DNA from: Leptospira wolbachii serovar Codice str. CDC
GTDB taxonomy: Bacteria; Spirochaetota; Leptospiria; Leptospirales; Leptospiraceae
Assembly: GCF_000332515.2 (NCBI RefSeq)
Contig: NZ_AOGZ02000001.1
Coordinates: forward strand, 250,501 to 314,500
DNA length: 64,000 bases
Direction of reading: 5' to 3'
The notes under the pieces were generated by a model that was not told the DNA's origin, did no database searches, and saw nothing but the letters and a program-made list of their open reading frames with translations. A program made the translations under genes and the position numbers. Below, piece after piece: positions 41,216 through 50,962 of this stretch. Numbering within the stretch: the first letter of the stretch is position 1; each line of letters begins with the position of its first letter.

Positions 41216-43726
41216 ATGGATAAAGAAATACCGAACTCGAAAGCCCATTCCAAAAACATTACAAAAACGAAAATCGATTTTCAAAGGATTTTTGAGTCTC
41301 TTTCTGAGCTTTATATGATCTTGGATTTAGATTTCAATATCATCGATGTAAGCGATGCTTATGCACAAGCAACTCTTATCCAAAGAGAAAATGTAGTTGG
41401 ACATAATATTTTTGAAATATTCCCCGATAACCCCGATGACGAATTGGCAGATGGTGTTAAACAACTTAGGTTTTCGTTAATGCAAGTGCTTAATTATAAA
41501 GTCGCAAGCAGCATGACATTACAAAAATATGATATTCGTAAGCCCGATGGCAGTGGCTTTGAGGTTAGGTATTGGAGTCCTAGAAATTCACCGGTATTAG
41601 ACAAGGATGGGAACTTACTTTGTATTGTCCATCGAGCAGAGGATGTTACAGAATTTGTTTATCTAAAACAACAAAAATTAGAACAATCCGAAAATACTGA
41701 AGAGATGCAGGAACGCATTGCAAAAATGGAATCGGAAGTTTATACACGTGCAAAAGAAGTCATTGAAAAAAATGAAGCTTTATTAATCAGCGAACAAAAC
41801 CTGTCGATCACCTTGAGTTCGATAGGTGATGCAGTTCTAACTACAGATGAACATGGAATTGTAAACCGGTTAAATCCGATTGCTGAAGAGCTAACTGGAT
41901 GGACAGAAAAGGAGGCAATGGGTCGAGAAGTAACAGAAATTTTAAAACTAGTTCATACGCAAACGCGTTTACCAAAAGATATTCCAATTTTTGAAGTATT
42001 ATCGACTGGAAAATCAATAGGAGATAACCAAAATTCACGACTAATACGTCGGGATGGAGGAAGGATAAATATTTCAAACAACTGTACGCCAATTCGAGAT
42101 AAAGCTGGTCGCATCATCGGATCTATATTAGTCTTTCGTGACATTACAGAAGAATTTGCAGCAAAAGCTTTTTTAGAGAAAGCAAAAGAAAATGCAGAGT
42201 TAGCTAACAAGGCAAAAGACTCCTTCCTTGCCACAATGAGCCATGAGATACGCACCCCACTCAGTGGCCTAATTGGTATGTTAGAATTACTTTCCCAGAC
42301 AGTACTTAGCATAGACCAGAAAAGTATGGTCCAGAATGCATTAGAATCAGGGAATAGTTTACTTCGAATTTTAAGCGATATACTAGATTGGTCAAAAATA
42401 GAAGAAGGGAAACTTGACTTATCCCTGCAACCAACATCCATTAGTCGAATTCTCTCAGAAGTTGTTACAACATATTCGCATATTGCTAACTCAAAAGGGT
42501 TATCTTTGACATATAATATAGATAAAAATATTTCAAACTCACACCTCATGGATCCATTACGAGTGTCACAAATACTAAACAATTTTGTTAGTAATGGAAT
42601 TAAGTTTACTACGGTGGGAAATATTATAGTTTCGGCAGAGTTGGTAAAAAATCTCACTCATGCGCAGCAAATACGATTTTCTGTAACTGATACGGGAATA
42701 GGACTTAGAAAAGAAGAACAATCAAGACTGTTTCGAAGTTATTCCCAGGCAACCGCAGATACCGCCAGATTATACGGAGGTACAGGTCTTGGTTTAGCCA
42801 TCTGTCGACGTCTTGCTGATTTGATGGATGGAATCATATCGATTGATAGTATTCCTGGAACTGGTTCAACATTTAGCATTATACTCTCTCTTCCTGTAAT
42901 TGATCTTGATATGAATGATCTGGACTCATTAACGATGGAAGACAATTCTGTTGAACCCATTGTAGATACAAATTCCTATATCCCCAGAATTCTTGCAGTA
43001 GATGATCATTCGGTAAACTTAGAACTACTTGTTAGACAGATAGAGATGCTCGGTCTTCGTGTAGATGGTGCAGAAGATGGAGAAAAAGCGATAAAGTTAT
43101 GGCTTGAAAACAAATATGATCTCATCATTACCGATTGCCATATGCCAGTTAAAGATGGTTATACACTTACAAAGGAAATCAGGAAAATTGAAATCAATCG
43201 TCACCACAACAGAATCCCAATCATTGCCTATACAGCTAATGTTTTAAGCGAAGAGAATGAACATTGTTTGTCCGCTGGGATGGATGAGATTTTAATAAAA
43301 CCGGCACGACTAGCGATACTTCGACAAACTCTTCTTAAATGGTTACCCAACTTAATAAAAGCAAATCCAAAAGATTCTTTTGAAGTCCCCGTTAACACAG
43401 AATCGCCAATCGATGAATCTGAACTAAAAAACCTAATTACAGATAAAATTGGACAGATATCAATTCTAAAAAAATTTAGAACTCACCATAATACAGACTT
43501 ATCCAAACTCATTCAAGAATTAACAAAAAATAACTTAGATGAAGCTGCACATCTTGTCCACCGCCTAAAGGGTTCTAGTAAAGTTGTCAGTGCAAGAAGT
43601 TTAGTGAATGGATACACAAAAATCGAATCACTTATCAAAGAAAATGAGATAGACAATGCATTAAAGGAAATTGCGAAAATGGAAGCAGACGTTTCAAAAA
43701 TCGAATCTTTCATTGATGACCTATAA
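41216..43726 (+). CDS. Hybrid histidine kinase (PAS-PAS-HisKA-HATPase-REC-Hpt)
   Basis: Cytosolic multi-domain sensor of 836 residues. PAS about 20-150 and 190-315, coiled linker, HisKA with phosphoacceptor H343 in MSHEIRTPLSG, ATPase with DTGIGL and GGTGLGLAICRR, receiver with D640 in IITDCHMPVKDG, and a C-terminal Hpt with H782 in HLVHRLKGSSK. No membrane segment. The phosphorelay likely ends on the REC-EAL protein encoded 29 bases downstream, linking the signal to c-di-GMP breakdown. The phospho-sites are all intact. Confidence 0.92.
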   Translation: MDKEIPNSKAHSKNITKTKIDFQRIFESLSELYMILDLDFNIIDVSDAYAQATLIQRENVVGHNIFEIFPDNPDDELADGVKQLRFSLMQVLNYKVASSMTLQKYDIRKPDGSGFEVRYWSPRNSPVLDKDGNLLCIVHRAEDVTEFVYLKQQKLEQSENTEEMQERIAKMESEVYTRAKEVIEKNEALLISEQNLSITLSSIGDAVLTTDEHGIVNRLNPIAEELTGWTEKEAMGREVTEILKLVHTQTRLPKDIPIFEVLSTGKSIGDNQNSRLIRRDGGRINISNNCTPIRDKAGRIIGSILVFRDITEEFAAKAFLEKAKENAELANKAKDSFLATMSHEIRTPLSGLIGMLELLSQTVLSIDQKSMVQNALESGNSLLRILSDILDWSKIEEGKLDLSLQPTSISRILSEVVTTYSHIANSKGLSLTYNIDKNISNSHLMDPLRVSQILNNFVSNGIKFTTVGNIIVSAELVKNLTHAQQIRFSVTDTGIGLRKEEQSRLFRSYSQATADTARLYGGTGLGLAICRRLADLMDGIISIDSIPGTGSTFSIILSLPVIDLDMNDLDSLTMEDNSVEPIVDTNSYIPRILAVDDHSVNLELLVRQIEMLGLRVDGAEDGEKAIKLWLENKYDLIITDCHMPVKDGYTLTKEIRKIEINRHHNRIPIIAYTANVLSEENEHCLSAGMDEILIKPARLAILRQTLLKWLPNLIKANPKDSFEVPVNTESPIDESELKNLITDKIGQISILKKFRTHHNTDLSKLIQELTKNNLDEAAHLVHRLKGSSKVVSARSLVNGYTKIESLIKENEIDNALKEIAKMEADVSKIESFIDDL

Positions 43727-43755
43727 TCATCATATAGCTTTACGAAGGTGGTATT

Positions 43756-44955
43756 ATGAATACAAATGAATTTACTTTCCTAGTTGTCGAAGATGACGAC
43801 TTTCAAAGAGAAGTAATTGTAGATATCTTGATGCGATTGGGAGCGCAGAAAGTTACCGAAGCAAGGACTGGTACTGAAGCATTAAAAATATTAAATGAAG
43901 CAAACTATAGTCCTATTGATATCATTCTTTGCGATTTGAATATGCCAGAAATGGATGGGATGGAATTTCTTAGACATATTGGTAACTCACACTCCTCTAT
44001 CGCTACAATAATTATGAGTGCTTTGGATGGAGCTTTGATTGAGTCCGTCAAAAAAATGGCTGGTGCTTACGGAACGTATTTACTTGGCGCTATCGAAAAA
44101 CCGGTAACACCTGCTCATTTAGAAACATTATTTTCTAAATACAAATCTCAAGATTCAAAGTCAGGTAAAGAATCGCAAAATGGATCAAAATATAACATTG
44201 GAGAAATATTGGAAGGTTTAACAGGAGGTGATTTTAATCCCTTCTTCCAGCCAAAATTGGAACTGGCAACAGGTAAATTAATTGGTGCTGAAGCTTTAGC
44301 CCGTTGGATTCATCCACAACATGGGATTATTCCACCATACGCATTTATTGATTTGCTAGAAAAGTCTGGTAACATTGACATACTAACATTCATTATGCTG
44401 GAGAAGTCAACGAAAGCTTGTAAAGTATTCCATGCGCATGGACATGAAATTTCAATTTCAGTAAATCTTTCTCTCACTTCTCTTGCTGATATAAAACTTG
44501 CCGACAAAATCACACAAATTGTAAAAAATTTAGGGGTCGATCCAAAATACGTCACACTTGAAATCACCGAAACTGCTGCCATGACAGAAATGGCACCCGC
44601 ACTTGAAAATCTCGCAAGACTTCGTATGAAAGGGTTTGGCCTTTCCATTGATGATTATGGAACTGGGTATTCGAGTATGCAACAGATTACTCGCATTGCA
44701 TTTACGGAATTAAAGATAGATCAATCATTTGTTCGCGAAATGACAACTAGCAATGTTTCAAAAGTGCTTATCAATTCTAGTATCGAATTGGCAGCAAAAC
44801 TTCAAATGAAATGCACTGCAGAAGGTGTTGAAACTAAAAATGATTGGGAACAATTAAAAAGTATGAATTGTGACTTAGGGCAGGGTTATTTCATCGCAAA
44901 ACCAATGCATTTTGATGATTTTTTGAAATTCTGTAATCAAAGCATAAATACTTAG
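43756..44955 (+). CDS. Response regulator with EAL domain (c-di-GMP phosphodiesterase)
   Basis: 399 residues. Receiver 1-125 with D60 in LCDLNMPEMDGM, then a linker, then an EAL domain from about 155 with E179 in AEALARW, NLSLTSL, LEITETAAM, DDYGTGYSS, KIDQSFV and AEGVET, so the catalytic metal-site residues appear intact. It should hydrolyse c-di-GMP when activated by the adjacent hybrid kinase. Good Shine-Dalgarno (GAAGGTGG). 44956-45097 downstream holds no gene that I can support. Confidence 0.92.
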   Translation: MNTNEFTFLVVEDDDFQREVIVDILMRLGAQKVTEARTGTEALKILNEANYSPIDIILCDLNMPEMDGMEFLRHIGNSHSSIATIIMSALDGALIESVKKMAGAYGTYLLGAIEKPVTPAHLETLFSKYKSQDSKSGKESQNGSKYNIGEILEGLTGGDFNPFFQPKLELATGKLIGAEALARWIHPQHGIIPPYAFIDLLEKSGNIDILTFIMLEKSTKACKVFHAHGHEISISVNLSLTSLADIKLADKITQIVKNLGVDPKYVTLEITETAAMTEMAPALENLARLRMKGFGLSIDDYGTGYSSMQQITRIAFTELKIDQSFVREMTTSNVSKVLINSSIELAAKLQMKCTAEGVETKNDWEQLKSMNCDLGQGYFIAKPMHFDDFLKFCNQSINT

Positions 44956-45097
44956 GAAAATTCAGAAAAGGTATATTTTTTTAAAGAAATTGACCTCTAC
45001 CCGAATGACTCACTTGCCTCAATCCAGGGGGAGGGTCCCAGAACGAAGCTGAAGCTATTTTTATTGCAAACTAGTATTAACAGAGGTTATTGTGTAT

Positions 45098-45715
45098 TTA
45101 GTCCATTTCACTAGGAAGGGAACTACCTGCACTCTTTTGAAACTGCAACATCCGTTCTCGACTAATTCCAATTAGGTTGTGTTTTAAAGTCAACTGGTCA
45201 CCTAAAAAATCTGGGGCCAGTCGGATCTCCACCACTCGAAACCAGGTTTCCTTTGGGGGAACAGTAAAGGCATGATTCACACACAAACATTTAAATTTGA
45301 ATCCAAAGCTATGTTCCACAGGCAGCGCTGAATGGGGTGCTGCAAAAAAATACACCGGTGTATCGGTTGGATTTTTCATCACAAGCAGGAACTGTTTTTT
45401 CGAACCAGGTTTGAGGACCAAGTTACTGTCGGAAATCAAATCCCCAAAGGGAGCTTGTTTTCCTTCTTTTACTGATCCTGTGGTCCATAAAGCGAGAGTT
45501 TGTGCCCCGCTTGGCTCTCGAATTTCCATCTGTAAAGGAAGTGTTGTGGTTTCCCATTGAATTTGAATCGAAACCTTACTTGCTTTTTTTGGGTTGGAAA
45601 TGGCAGGTTCCAGATGAGAATGTTCTTTTTTTTCACCTTCTCCTCCGCAGGAGAAGGTAAGAAAAAAAAGGATAGGACATATAACAATGATATAGCGAAA
45701 AATCCTTTTTTCCAT
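45098..45715 (-). CDS. Lipoprotein of unknown function
   Basis: 205 residues. Signal with lipobox TFSC followed by GGEGEKKEHSH; the mature protein is beta-rich with a His near the N-terminus and the segment FKFKCLCVNHAFTVPPKE, which contains two Cys and a His reminiscent of cupredoxin-like copper sites, but this is only a resemblance. It follows a discoidin-like lipoprotein gene by 7 bases on the same strand and is probably cotranscribed with it. Confidence 0.65.
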   Translation of the reverse strand: MEKRIFRYIIVICPILFFLTFSCGGEGEKKEHSHLEPAISNPKKASKVSIQIQWETTTLPLQMEIREPSGAQTLALWTTGSVKEGKQAPFGDLISDSNLVLKPGSKKQFLLVMKNPTDTPVYFFAAPHSALPVEHSFGFKFKCLCVNHAFTVPPKETWFRVVEIRLAPDFLGDQLTLKHNLIGISRERMLQFQKSAGSSLPSEMD

Positions 45716-45722
45716 CAGAGCT

Positions 45723-47192
45723 TTATTCCAAACTTAATTCTAAAGTAGAGAAGTCTAAATTTTCTGTTTTCTTAGAATTGGTTAAATAAAATTGTTTTCC
45801 CCGCATTTGTAAGGTAACAAACTCTTGGAAAATTTTTTCTGTATTGTTGGGGTCTGGATTTTTAACAAGGTTACAATCTCTCCCGCACCCATTACAATCT
45901 CCTCCACCGTAGTCTAAAAAGTTAGTAAAGGTTTGTTTGCGAAGGAAACCAAAAATGCGCATATAGACCTTTCCTGGAGAAATCTCTTTAATTTCGTAAT
46001 TTCCCATTCCGTAAAACCGATGAGAACTTTCTTCATTGGCATCGTAATTAGTTCGAGCAGTGGATCCTTCCAAAAAGAAAGTTCCATCCGAACGGAGTCG
46101 AATGGTCCAATCAGAAGAAGTAGGTGGATCTAAGTTCTCTTCCACAGTAACTTCCGTTTCGGCTCCTGCTGGTGAATCAACGATAGTTTCTTCAGCAACT
46201 GCCAACACTTCCCTGCCCGTCAAACCACGATTGAGTACCTTACGTAAGGAAGCTTTCGAAAAGGCATCAAAGTTTTTGGCAGCAGTATCTTTTGATTTTG
46301 GAAGAGTGTCCATTGCAAACCAGTCCCCATCATCACCAAACCGTAACTCGGATAAGACGATCCCTTTCTCCGTTAACCCAGGATAAATCTCTTCCACTTT
46401 CATTGTTAGTTTTTTGCCCTTAAAGGGAGTGGTGAGTTGGATTTCTTGGCTCCCCATGGTATCTTCTAAATTGATTTTTGTCGAATACCCATCATCCCCT
46501 GTTAAAAGGAAAGACTTGACTCGACCATTTTTAATGCAGTGGACATCAGAGCGTTGGTATCCATTCCAAATTTTCAAAACCGATATTTTTTTCTTTTCCG
46601 CAAAATCGAAGTTAAATGTAACACCGACTCCACCTTTGACCGATGAATATCCATTTTCATATTTGGAATCAAAAAGATTCATAACAGAGTATGTAGGTTC
46701 TGGGGAAGCTGTTTCGGAAGCGGAAACCGATCCTCCAATAATCTCTGGCGCATACGTTCTATAGGCTTTTTGTTTTTCATCATAAAACTTAACAGACTTA
46801 AGACAGATGTTTTGGTTTCTTTGGAAGTTTAATGTAACAGACCTTGCTTGTACTACTGGATCAAAACTTACTTCCGAATTAGATTTTTGAATGTCTGTAC
46901 TTGCATAAACTTCATCAAAGTTGACATAGGCAGCAATCCGGTCTTTGAATTGGCCTGAACAGGATTCAATAGAAACCTTACTCAAAGAAAAAGCATTGTC
47001 TGCATAAAAATGCAACTTAACAAACTCGGCACCCGGTTCCGCTTTCCACTCTTTCCCATCTAACACGAGAAAGGGGAGACCATTTTCCATCGATGTGGAC
47101 GTGACCATTGAAAAGTGGAGTTTTTTACCACAATTCATTGTCAAAAGAGAGAATAAGATCAAAATGGGAAGTAAATACGATCTAAGTTTCAT
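45723..47192 (-). CDS. Lipoprotein with discoidin/NADase-type glycan-binding-like domain
   Basis: 489 residues. Lipoprotein signal with lipobox TMNC. The middle (about 170-290) matches a discoidin-like pattern: YSVMNLFDSKYENGYSS, GVGVTFNFDFAEKK, VLKIWNGYQRSD, NGRVKSFLL. A C-terminal domain has a Cys cluster DCNGCGRDCN. Such Leptospira lipoproteins are probably surface exposed and may bind glycans, by family analogy. First gene of a two-gene unit with the 205-residue lipoprotein. Confidence 0.68.
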   Translation of the reverse strand: MKLRSYLLPILILFSLLTMNCGKKLHFSMVTSTSMENGLPFLVLDGKEWKAEPGAEFVKLHFYADNAFSLSKVSIESCSGQFKDRIAAYVNFDEVYASTDIQKSNSEVSFDPVVQARSVTLNFQRNQNICLKSVKFYDEKQKAYRTYAPEIIGGSVSASETASPEPTYSVMNLFDSKYENGYSSVKGGVGVTFNFDFAEKKKISVLKIWNGYQRSDVHCIKNGRVKSFLLTGDDGYSTKINLEDTMGSQEIQLTTPFKGKKLTMKVEEIYPGLTEKGIVLSELRFGDDGDWFAMDTLPKSKDTAAKNFDAFSKASLRKVLNRGLTGREVLAVAEETIVDSPAGAETEVTVEENLDPPTSSDWTIRLRSDGTFFLEGSTARTNYDANEESSHRFYGMGNYEIKEISPGKVYMRIFGFLRKQTFTNFLDYGGGDCNGCGRDCNLVKNPDPNNTEKIFQEFVTLQMRGKQFYLTNSKKTENLDFSTLELSLE

Positions 47193-47254
47193 AACCTGTC
47201 CTTACAAAATGTGGATCAAGGAGAACTCATTGCAGAAAGAAGGCAAGAAATTTT

Positions 47255-48184
47255 TTAATGACTGGTTGTATCTTTCAAAACTCGCTCCCAGGTCTCCGCA
47301 TTTAGGGCACCAACAATCCACCTACCATTCACCCAAAATGTAGGTACGGAACTAACTCCAAAAGCTGCAGCTTCTTTCATATCACTCCGCACTTGGGAAA
47401 TATATTTAGACGAAAGGCCCTTCACCTGGCACTCTCGAAACGGTTCCCATTCGACAATTTGTAAATCATCACCACGCATGATTTTTTTTGAATTAGAATA
47501 TAACAACTGGATGTGAGTCTGAAAATGTTCAGGATCTTTTTCCCATAAACAACGACCAAGAGCCAAAGGAAGAAGTCCCTCGTCAGAATCTCCATCTAAA
47601 GGAAAATCCTTATGTACATAAAAAATCTGTGATTTGTACTTTGCTAAAATATTCTTTGTATGTGGGAAACTATCTCGGCAAAAAGTGCAAAGATAATCAC
47701 TCCATTCAACAATAAACCATTTGGCTTTCATATAACCAAATTTAGGTGCAAAGCGTAAATCCAATCGTCTCAAAAGATCGGCTCTACTAGTTTCGAAAGT
47801 TTTTTCTTTCCATGAAATCCCTGCTTGGTGAAACATTCGGCTCCAAACAATGCGAATACGTATCGATTCTCTTAGACGATCAATAGCATCTGTATCGGAG
47901 ATCTCTGGAGGGAGGGACTTTCTTTCGCTAGGCCAATATTTTCCAATATCCTTGTCTGTGACCTTGGACCGTTCCCATTCTTTCCACTCAGGAAGGGTCT
48001 TACCCTGTAATCGTGCAACTTCATTCAACTTCACCAAATATACGTCAGACGAAAGAGAACGTTTAACGGCATCTTCAGTCGGCAGAGATTCTGGCAAAAA
48101 TGGATTTTGTTTAGCAGTTTCACCACAAGAAAAAAAGAACAGGATGAAAAGAAGGACAGGCACAATCAAAATTTCTATGAACAA
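47255..48184 (-). CDS. DsbA/DsbG-like thiol oxidoreductase lipoprotein
   Basis: 309 residues. Short signal with lipobox FFSC. The C-terminal thioredoxin-like domain has the active site C166-T-F-C169 in WSDYLCTFCRDSFPH and the cis-proline loop SSVPTFWVNG; the N-terminal helical part contains no known domain. It probably forms or isomerises disulfides in exported Cys-rich proteins, several of which are encoded nearby. Monocistronic. Confidence 0.8.
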   Translation of the reverse strand: MFIEILIVPVLLFILFFFSCGETAKQNPFLPESLPTEDAVKRSLSSDVYLVKLNEVARLQGKTLPEWKEWERSKVTDKDIGKYWPSERKSLPPEISDTDAIDRLRESIRIRIVWSRMFHQAGISWKEKTFETSRADLLRRLDLRFAPKFGYMKAKWFIVEWSDYLCTFCRDSFPHTKNILAKYKSQIFYVHKDFPLDGDSDEGLLPLALGRCLWEKDPEHFQTHIQLLYSNSKKIMRGDDLQIVEWEPFRECQVKGLSSKYISQVRSDMKEAAAFGVSSVPTFWVNGRWIVGALNAETWERVLKDTTSH

Positions 48185-48286
48185 AATCCAAAGGCAAGAT
48201 TTTTAACTATTCGTATTTAAATTATAGAAATAAAACTCTCGCATTTTTACAATTTTCTGTTTCATTTAACTTCGAGGTATTTTCAA

Positions 48287-48673
48287 ATGAATTTTATTTT
48301 TTCCAATATAAAATGGATTATGCTCGTTTCAGGGATCATTACTTGTTCCATGATCCTGTCCGCACTCCATCCCAGTTTAGGACTTATGTTAACCTTTGGA
48401 GAAACTCTCAGTGGTGATCTATCTAATATCATTGTTCGGAATTGGGGAGCCCTGATAGCCCTCGTTGGAGGGATGCTTGTCTATGGAGCGTATAACGAAC
48501 AAAACCGCAATTTAGTTCTAGTAGTTGCATCAATTAGCAAAAGTATTTTTGTTCTACTCAATCTTATTTATGGAAGTGCTTACTTTGCAAAATCAGGTGT
48601 TGCTTTAGTATTCGATTCTGTTCTTGTCATTATTTTTGTTTTATACCTTATTTTGCATAAATCAAAAAAATAG
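48287..48673 (+). CDS. Four-helix membrane protein, unknown function
   Basis: 128 residues with four membrane segments (IMLVSGIITCSMILSAL; NWGALIALVGGMLVYGAY; NLVLVVASISKSIFVLLNL; SVLVIIFVLYLIL). Charged residues are rare. It resembles small uncharacterised DUF-type membrane proteins (DoxX-like in shape only). Good context of a lone gene with GAGGT before ATG 48287. Confidence 0.6.
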   Translation: MNFIFSNIKWIMLVSGIITCSMILSALHPSLGLMLTFGETLSGDLSNIIVRNWGALIALVGGMLVYGAYNEQNRNLVLVVASISKSIFVLLNLIYGSAYFAKSGVALVFDSVLVIIFVLYLILHKSKK

Positions 48674-48738
48674 AACAAGATAACGATAACCTTAAGATAA
48701 GATACCAAACAATGGATGGGTAAAAAATATTTCTGTCT

Positions 48739-49410
48739 TCATTTATTTTTATCCATCGCCTCTTCCAAAAATTGATTCAAAGGATATAAGATCCGAAATG
48801 ATTTCACCGTTTCCTTTCCGAAGTCATCAGAAGTTAAGTCGGCATTTTTTATTTTTTTGGCAACAGCGAAACCTTTGTATTTTAGTAAGTCGATCATTGG
48901 ATGATCCTTAGCAAAACCTTTCGGTGCCGTTTTTAATTTTTCAGCATAAAACTCTGTTCCAAAATCTTGAACAAACTTACGGTCATCCAAAATCTTTTTG
49001 ATAGTTTTTGAATCTGTAATGATCCTCTCTCTTATATTATATAATGATTTTGGATCAGGTTGGTAACAACCACCACCGATTAAGGATTCGTTCGGCTCTA
49101 TATGCAGATAATAACCAGTACCTTCAATTTTTTTGCCTCCACCTCTTATGAAAATTCCAAAGTGAGTTTTATATGGGCTTTTGTCCTTGGAAAATCGCAC
49201 GTCCTTATAGATTCTAAAAATACAGGACTTAGGATCGACACCCTTTACACTTTTATCGAACTTTTCAATTTCTGCTAAAAAATATCCGGTCAAAACCACC
49301 AGCTCACTTTGGATTTCACTAAACCGATCTTTGTTTTCGATAAACCAGTTTCGGTTGTTATTCAATTTTAAATCAGATAAGAACTTTAAAATATTTTTAC
49401 TAATTTTCAC
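48739..49410 (-). CDS. DUF2461 family protein
   Basis: 223 residues matching the DUF2461/TIGR02453 pattern: FLSDLKLNNNRNWFIENKDRF, CIFRIYKDVRFSKDKSPYKTH, GTGYYLHIEPNESLIGGG and a C-terminal KGFAVAKKI. The invariant-looking Arg/Lys/His set suggests an enzyme, but no activity is known to me. Monocistronic, with the hairpin element of copy C upstream. Confidence 0.82.
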   Translation of the reverse strand: MKISKNILKFLSDLKLNNNRNWFIENKDRFSEIQSELVVLTGYFLAEIEKFDKSVKGVDPKSCIFRIYKDVRFSKDKSPYKTHFGIFIRGGGKKIEGTGYYLHIEPNESLIGGGCYQPDPKSLYNIRERIITDSKTIKKILDDRKFVQDFGTEFYAEKLKTAPKGFAKDHPMIDLLKYKGFAVAKKIKNADLTSDDFGKETVKSFRILYPLNQFLEEAMDKNK

Positions 49411-49469
49411 TTCCAGCCGATCTCCTTACCAGTAAATGATTCGTTTGGATTCATCTTTTTAATGCAACC

Positions 49470-49534
49470 GGGTTTTTCCGGACTGCGTTGACACTCCGTC
49501 CCCCGCCATCTAACTATGGCAGGTGACCAAGCCC
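49470..49534. repeat. Small GC-rich hairpin element, copy C (diverged)
   Basis: Outer arms GGGTT (49470-49474) and AAGCCC (49529-49534), inner hairpin GCCAT-CTAACT-ATGGC (49505-49520), and ACCAAGCCCT exactly as in copy A. The middle is more diverged (TCCGGACTGCGTTGACACTC). It lies between two genes on the minus strand. Confidence 0.5.
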
Positions 49535-49565
49535 TACAAATTCCTATTGTAAGAAAAATGTTTTG

Positions 49566-50552
49566 TTATTCAGCAAGTGACTTAATGGTTTTATACTCGC
49601 TTAAGTCAGTGAATATCTCAGTTGTGTATGGATTTCGTTTTGTTTTTACCCATTTATACACCATATAACCGAATACAGCCACATTGGTAACTAAGGCAAT
49701 CGCAGAAACCGAGTTATAGATCCATGGTTGGTATGTAGAACGAACTACATAGGCACCAGAATCTAGAAATGCTGGAAATGTCTGAGCAAACATACACCAA
49801 ATAGCAAGTGTTTGTGCCCGGTGTTGTAGCCATGCTCCTTTTCCGATGGTGAATGCACAAAGTGTCGGAGCAACTAATAGTGCCAAACCTGCATACCAAG
49901 AATGTGTCGGAATACAATTGTATGTATAAGAAAAGTTCCATAGATCGTAAGCGATGATCCAAAACCAAAGCATATCTGGCCAAAGCATATCTCGACTTTT
50001 ATCTGACTTCGTTTCTTTTCGGATTACGATCCCAAACCAACCAGTGATTGTGACGGTATTTAGAATACCTGCCATGGCGTTCATATAGTTCCAAGGTCCA
50101 CCAATGACGCCAGTACCCTCGCCCTCGATGGGCCCAGAAAAATTATTCCAATAGATTTTGCCGACTTGGAAATCACGAGTGACCGCTTCGATGATATTCA
50201 CTGCTAGAATTAAAGCGGGGAAAATTAGTGCCAGTTTAACATCCGCTAATCGCCAAGTTACCTTACCATTGGCATCCTTTTTCTGAATATGTCGAATCGC
50301 CCAAAAGATAATACAACCTGCAGTTGCAGAATATACTTTTACGAGGTGAAACCAATCAGTATAGGTTTGTTCCTTCATAAAGAAAAACCAGAGAATGGAC
50401 AGAAATGTAGGAAGGATGATAAAGCTAAAAAAGCCTGCCCATTTCCATCTTCTTGCAAATTCGTTAAAAATAAACAATGCTGCAAATACAAGCAGCCATA
50501 TCCCCAATCCCTGAGCAGTTGTCGTGCCCGCAGCTGAATTAAAAGTCCACAT
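49566..50552 (-). CDS. Polytopic membrane protein (DUF5692-like)
   Basis: 328 residues with about nine membrane segments and aromatic polar motifs (GGPWNYMNAMAGILNT; WFWIIAYDLWNFSYTYNCIPTHSWYAG). The pattern suits the DUF5692 family, from memory; function unknown. Start ATG 50552 has CAGGAG nine bases upstream; the in-frame TTG six bases earlier is too close to it. Monocistronic. Confidence 0.7.
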   Translation of the reverse strand: MWTFNSAAGTTTAQGLGIWLLVFAALFIFNEFARRWKWAGFFSFIILPTFLSILWFFFMKEQTYTDWFHLVKVYSATAGCIIFWAIRHIQKKDANGKVTWRLADVKLALIFPALILAVNIIEAVTRDFQVGKIYWNNFSGPIEGEGTGVIGGPWNYMNAMAGILNTVTITGWFGIVIRKETKSDKSRDMLWPDMLWFWIIAYDLWNFSYTYNCIPTHSWYAGLALLVAPTLCAFTIGKGAWLQHRAQTLAIWCMFAQTFPAFLDSGAYVVRSTYQPWIYNSVSAIALVTNVAVFGYMVYKWVKTKRNPYTTEIFTDLSEYKTIKSLAE

Positions 50553-50592
50553 AGTCAAAAACTCCTGTCGATTCAGATCCTATATTTCACAA

Positions 50593-50622
50593 ATTACACA
50601 ACCATTATGACCATCCAGTCAA
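50593..50622 (-). promoter_or_regulatory. Possible promoter of the polytopic membrane protein gene
   Basis: Minus strand TTGACT (50622-50617), 18-base spacer, TGTAAT (50598-50593), about 40 bases before the start codon. Reasonable but not exact. Confidence 0.35.
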
Positions 50623-50962
50623 CGAAAAGTCAAGAAATCTTATGTGACAATTTTTGAGTGAACAGGGGTTTTACAGGATCCAACCATCTAATTACCTGTA
50701 TTTATTTCACAAAAAACATTTGTTAATCGATATTTTTAAGATTTTCCTTGCTAAAGAAATGAAGGTACCGTTTAATGGTAATAGATTCGTAGCATTATCG
50801 TTTATTTAACCACTAGAGTAGTCCCCACTTTCTTGCATTCTGATCTCTTTCTTAAGTTTTCCCCTGCATTTTCGTTGAGTTTTTACCCGATCTCCCGTAT
50901 GGGTTAGTTGTATTTAAATTTGCAATTTTGAAGAATCAAAAATAAACTTTTGAGGACATCAC

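Noticed and set aside
45020..45050. GC-rich stretch (GGGGGAGGGTCCC) as a fourth copy of the small hairpin element.
   Set aside because: It lacks the outer GGGCT/AGCCC arms and the central hairpin.
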